Assembly: GCA_036265435.1 (NCBI GenBank)
Contig: DATAPB010000221.1
Coordinates: 1 to 5,660 of the forward strand
From: DASUPK01 sp036265435
Lineage (GTDB): Bacteria > Actinomycetota > Thermoleophilia > Solirubrobacterales > 70-9
Direction of reading: 5' to 3'
DNA: 5,660 bases
A program made the position numbers and the translations under genes. How positions within the stretch are numbered: the first letter of the stretch is position 1; each line of letters begins with the position of its first letter. The notes below the pieces were generated by a model. The model did no database searches and was not told the DNA's origin. It saw only the letters and a list, made by a program, of their open reading frames with translations. Shown piece by piece: positions 3,676 to 5,660 of this stretch.

Positions 3676-5660
3676 ATGGGCATGGACCTAGGCCGCCTAC
3701 TGCGGACCGGCGTCAAGGGAATGGGGATCGGCACGGCGCTCTTCGGCGGAACCGCGGCGGGACTCTGGTGGCAGCTGTTCCGCCGCCCTCTCCCGACGAC
3801 CTCGGGTGATCTCAGCGTCCGCGGTGTCGAGGGCAGGATCGAGATCGTCCGCGACCGCTGGGGAATGCCGACCGTGCGAGCTCAGACACCGGCCGACCTC
3901 TGGTACGGCCAGGGGTTCTGCCACGGTCAGGACCGGCTCTGGCAGTGCGAGGTGAATCGCCGGATCACATCCGGCCGGATCAGCGAGGTCGCGGGCCCCC
4001 AGGCGCTGGCGGCTGATCGGTTGATGCGCATCCTGGGCCTGCGCCGGGCGGCTCTCCGGGAGGAGGCCGAGCTCGAGCCTGATCTCAGGGCCCTGCTCGA
4101 GGCCTATTGCGCCGGCCTCAACGAGGCGGCGCGGGTTGCGTCGGCCCCGTCGGCGGAGTTTCAGCTCCTGCGGCTGGAGTTCGACCCCTGGCGACCGGCC
4201 GACATGCTCGGCGGCAGCAAGCTGCTCTCGTTCGGGCTCTCCACCAACTGGGAGCGCGAGCTGCTCCGCGCTGACCTCGTCAGGGAGCTGGGCGAGGAGC
4301 GCGCGGCGAAGATCGATCCCACCTACCCAAAGGGCAATCCCATCGCACTTACCCCCGGACGGGGCTTCGATGGCGATGGTCTGCGCCTGGCGGAGCAGAT
4401 CGGCCGGGTGCGAGAGCAGATCGGGCTGGCGGCCGCCGCGAGCGGATCGAACAACTGGGCCGTGACGCCAGCCCGCTCGGTGACAGGCGGTGCCCTGGTC
4501 GCCGGCGACCCCCACCTGCCCAGCGGTATGCCCGGAGTCTGGTATGAGGTCTCCCTCGAGCTGGGCGACCGATTCTGCCGGGGCGCCTCGATCCCGGGCC
4601 TGCCGGGAGTCTCCTTCGGTCAGAACAACGACGTGGCCTGGACGTTCACCAACGTGATGGCCGACGTCGAGGACCTCTTCGTAGAGCGGATCGCTGACGA
4701 GAAGTACGAGTTCGAGGGCGAGCAGCGGCCAGTCGAGATCATCGAGGAGCTGATCGCGGTCCGCGGGCAGGACAGGCCCGAGCGGCACGAGGTTCGCCTG
4801 ACCCACCACGGCCCGATCGTGAACCAGGCACTCGGTGCCGACGATGAGCAGCCGCTGGCCCTGCGCTGGACTGGTCTCGACGCCGCTGCGGTCACTCACG
4901 CTCACGTCGGCGTGCTCGCGCCACAAAGCGGCGCCGAACTCATCGAGCTGCTCCGGGACGTCCCGATGCCGGTCCAGAACGTGATCTGGGCCGATCGCCA
5001 CGGATCAATCGGCTACAAGATGATGGGCCGGGTCCCGATCCGGAAGGGCGACTGCCCGGACCTCCCGAAGCCCGGCTGGACGGGCGAGTTCGAGTGGGAC
5101 GGTTCGATCCCCTATGACGAGCTTCCGGGCCTCATCGACCCCGCCGAGGGGCACCTGGTGACGGCCAACAACAGGGTCGTCGACTCCTCCTATCCCCACC
5201 ACATCACCAGCGACTGGCTGGACGGCTTCCGCGCCCGGCGAATCGAAGAGCTGCTCAAGGAGACCGACGAGCACGACCTGGAGAGCTTCGAGGCGATGCA
5301 GTCCGACAACCTCTCGATCCCGGGCCTGGAGGCGGCCCGGCGGCTGGGCCGGCTGAAGCCGGCGGGCCAGCGCGAGGTGAGCGCGATCGAGCGCCTGCGC
5401 AGCTGGGACGGGCGGCTCGACCCCGATTCCGTCGCCGGCACGATCTACCAGGCCTTCCTGCTGCGCCTGGCGCGCGAGGTCGGCCGGGCGGCGATCGGCG
5501 ACCGCGACCTGATCGAGCGCTGGCTCGACCGCGCCGACAACGGGTTCACGCCCCACGTCACCTCGCCCTGGCGCTGGCACGCGCACCTGATGAAGCTCTG
5601 GGAGGCGGGCGAGGAGGAGCTGATCGGCCGGCCCTGGGACTCGCTCGTGCTCGAATCGCT
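3676..5660 (+). CDS. Penicillin acylase family (Ntn-hydrolase) protein, 3'-truncated by window edge
   Basis: The largest gene here: 661 complete codons from ATG 3676 with no stop before the window ends. Family members are made as a precursor that cuts itself into alpha and beta chains and hydrolyse amides such as penicillins, N-acyl-homoserine lactones or other acyl-amines. The alpha region (about 50-245) has IVRDRWGMPTVRA and YGQGFCHGQDRLWQ, both typical. The beta chain should begin at Ser258 in SGSNNWAV (codon 4447-4449), the nucleophile. After it come GDPHLPSGMPGVWYE (277-291), GQNNDVAWTFTN (315-326), THHGP (376-380) and the oxyanion-hole Asn in TANNR (498 or 499), about 240 residues after the Ser as in penicillin G acylase. 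Residues 7-37 have a basic start, a hydrophobic stretch (about 16-35) and then RR, suggesting a membrane anchor or uncleaved signal. It starts 32 bases after the MBL gene, so co-transcription is likely. The substrate is not predictable. Confidence 0.92.
   Translation, partial: MGMDLGRLLRTGVKGMGIGTALFGGTAAGLWWQLFRRPLPTTSGDLSVRGVEGRIEIVRDRWGMPTVRAQTPADLWYGQGFCHGQDRLWQCEVNRRITSGRISEVAGPQALAADRLMRILGLRRAALREEAELEPDLRALLEAYCAGLNEAARVASAPSAEFQLLRLEFDPWRPADMLGGSKLLSFGLSTNWERELLRADLVRELGEERAAKIDPTYPKGNPIALTPGRGFDGDGLRLAEQIGRVREQIGLAAAASGSNNWAVTPARSVTGGALVAGDPHLPSGMPGVWYEVSLELGDRFCRGASIPGLPGVSFGQNNDVAWTFTNVMADVEDLFVERIADEKYEFEGEQRPVEIIEELIAVRGQDRPERHEVRLTHHGPIVNQALGADDEQPLALRWTGLDAAAVTHAHVGVLAPQSGAELIELLRDVPMPVQNVIWADRHGSIGYKMMGRVPIRKGDCPDLPKPGWTGEFEWDGSIPYDELPGLIDPAEGHLVTANNRVVDSSYPHHITSDWLDGFRARRIEELLKETDEHDLESFEAMQSDNLSIPGLEAARRLGRLKPAGQREVSAIERLRSWDGRLDPDSVAGTIYQAFLLRLAREVGRAAIGDRDLIERWLDRADNGFTPHVTSPWRWHAHLMKLWEAGEEELIGRPWDSLVLES

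Noticed and set aside
3664..3676. TATCAA six bases before the acylase ATG, considered as the -10 box of a leaderless promoter
   Set aside because: It lacks the final T of TANNNT and has no convincing -35 box; co-transcription with the MBL gene is simpler.
3697..5001. A 434-codon open frame on the minus strand, and another at 5005-5586
   Set aside because: Both lie antisense to the penicillin acylase gene, which has clear family motifs throughout. The antisense products are rich in Arg, Ala, Leu and Pro and show no recognisable domain; such frames are expected opposite GC-rich genes.
2882..5660. Quorum-quenching pair (MBL lactonase plus acyl-homoserine lactone acylase)
   Set aside because: The MBL protein has the LACTB2-type N-terminus and C-terminal domain rather than features specific to acyl-homoserine lactonases, and the acylase subclass cannot be resolved from the partial sequence.

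Overview
This is a compact, GC-rich bacterial window with almost no non-coding DNA. The coding style (strong G/C at third codon positions, GTG and TTG starts, an apparently near-leaderless regulator gene) and the subfamily flavour of several proteins suggest an actinobacterium, perhaps a soil or Thermoleophilia-like lineage. That placement is inference from pattern recognition, not a search. I see no tRNA or rRNA genes, insertion sequences, CRISPR arrays, phage genes or attachment sites.

Layout from left to right: (1) the 3' part of a dienelactone hydrolase-family gene on the plus strand (1-684), entering from the left edge. (2) A convergent junction with a 9-bp all-G/C inverted repeat across the hydrolase stop codon (665-696), a candidate terminator. 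(3) A minus-strand operon of four tightly packed genes, read from about 2850 down to 719: an ArsR-family repressor, an SRPBCC/AHSA1-like protein, an SMP-30/gluconolactonase-like protein and a VOC (glyoxalase/bleomycin-resistance fold) protein. The junctions are an 8-base overlap, a 0-base gap and a 20-base gap. (4) The operon's control region (2859-2888), with a TTGACA -35 box and a TATACT -10 box whose 18-base spacer is covered by a perfect 7-bp inverted repeat. This is the expected design of an autorepressed ArsR promoter. (5) A divergent plus-strand metallo-beta-lactamase-fold hydrolase of the LACTB2 type (2882-3643). (6) A large penicillin-acylase-family (Ntn hydrolase) gene from 3676 that runs off the right edge. 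It has no stop in the window, so it is easily missed, and the long open frames antisense to it are shadows.

How the parts may work together: the ArsR protein has no cysteine and lacks the usual metal-sensing motif, so it is more likely to respond to an organic ligand or a redox/physiological cue than to a metal. It probably represses its own promoter and so controls the SRPBCC, SMP-30 and VOC proteins, three folds that commonly bind or transform small organic molecules. The operon therefore looks like a small inducible metabolite- or xenobiotic-handling unit of unknown substrate. The divergent hydrolase begins inside the same operator/promoter segment, so it could be co-regulated, and the acylase follows it by 32 bases. 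The strongest candidate for something worth studying is the operator-promoter and its four-gene operon. Nothing else in the window looks like a new type of system.
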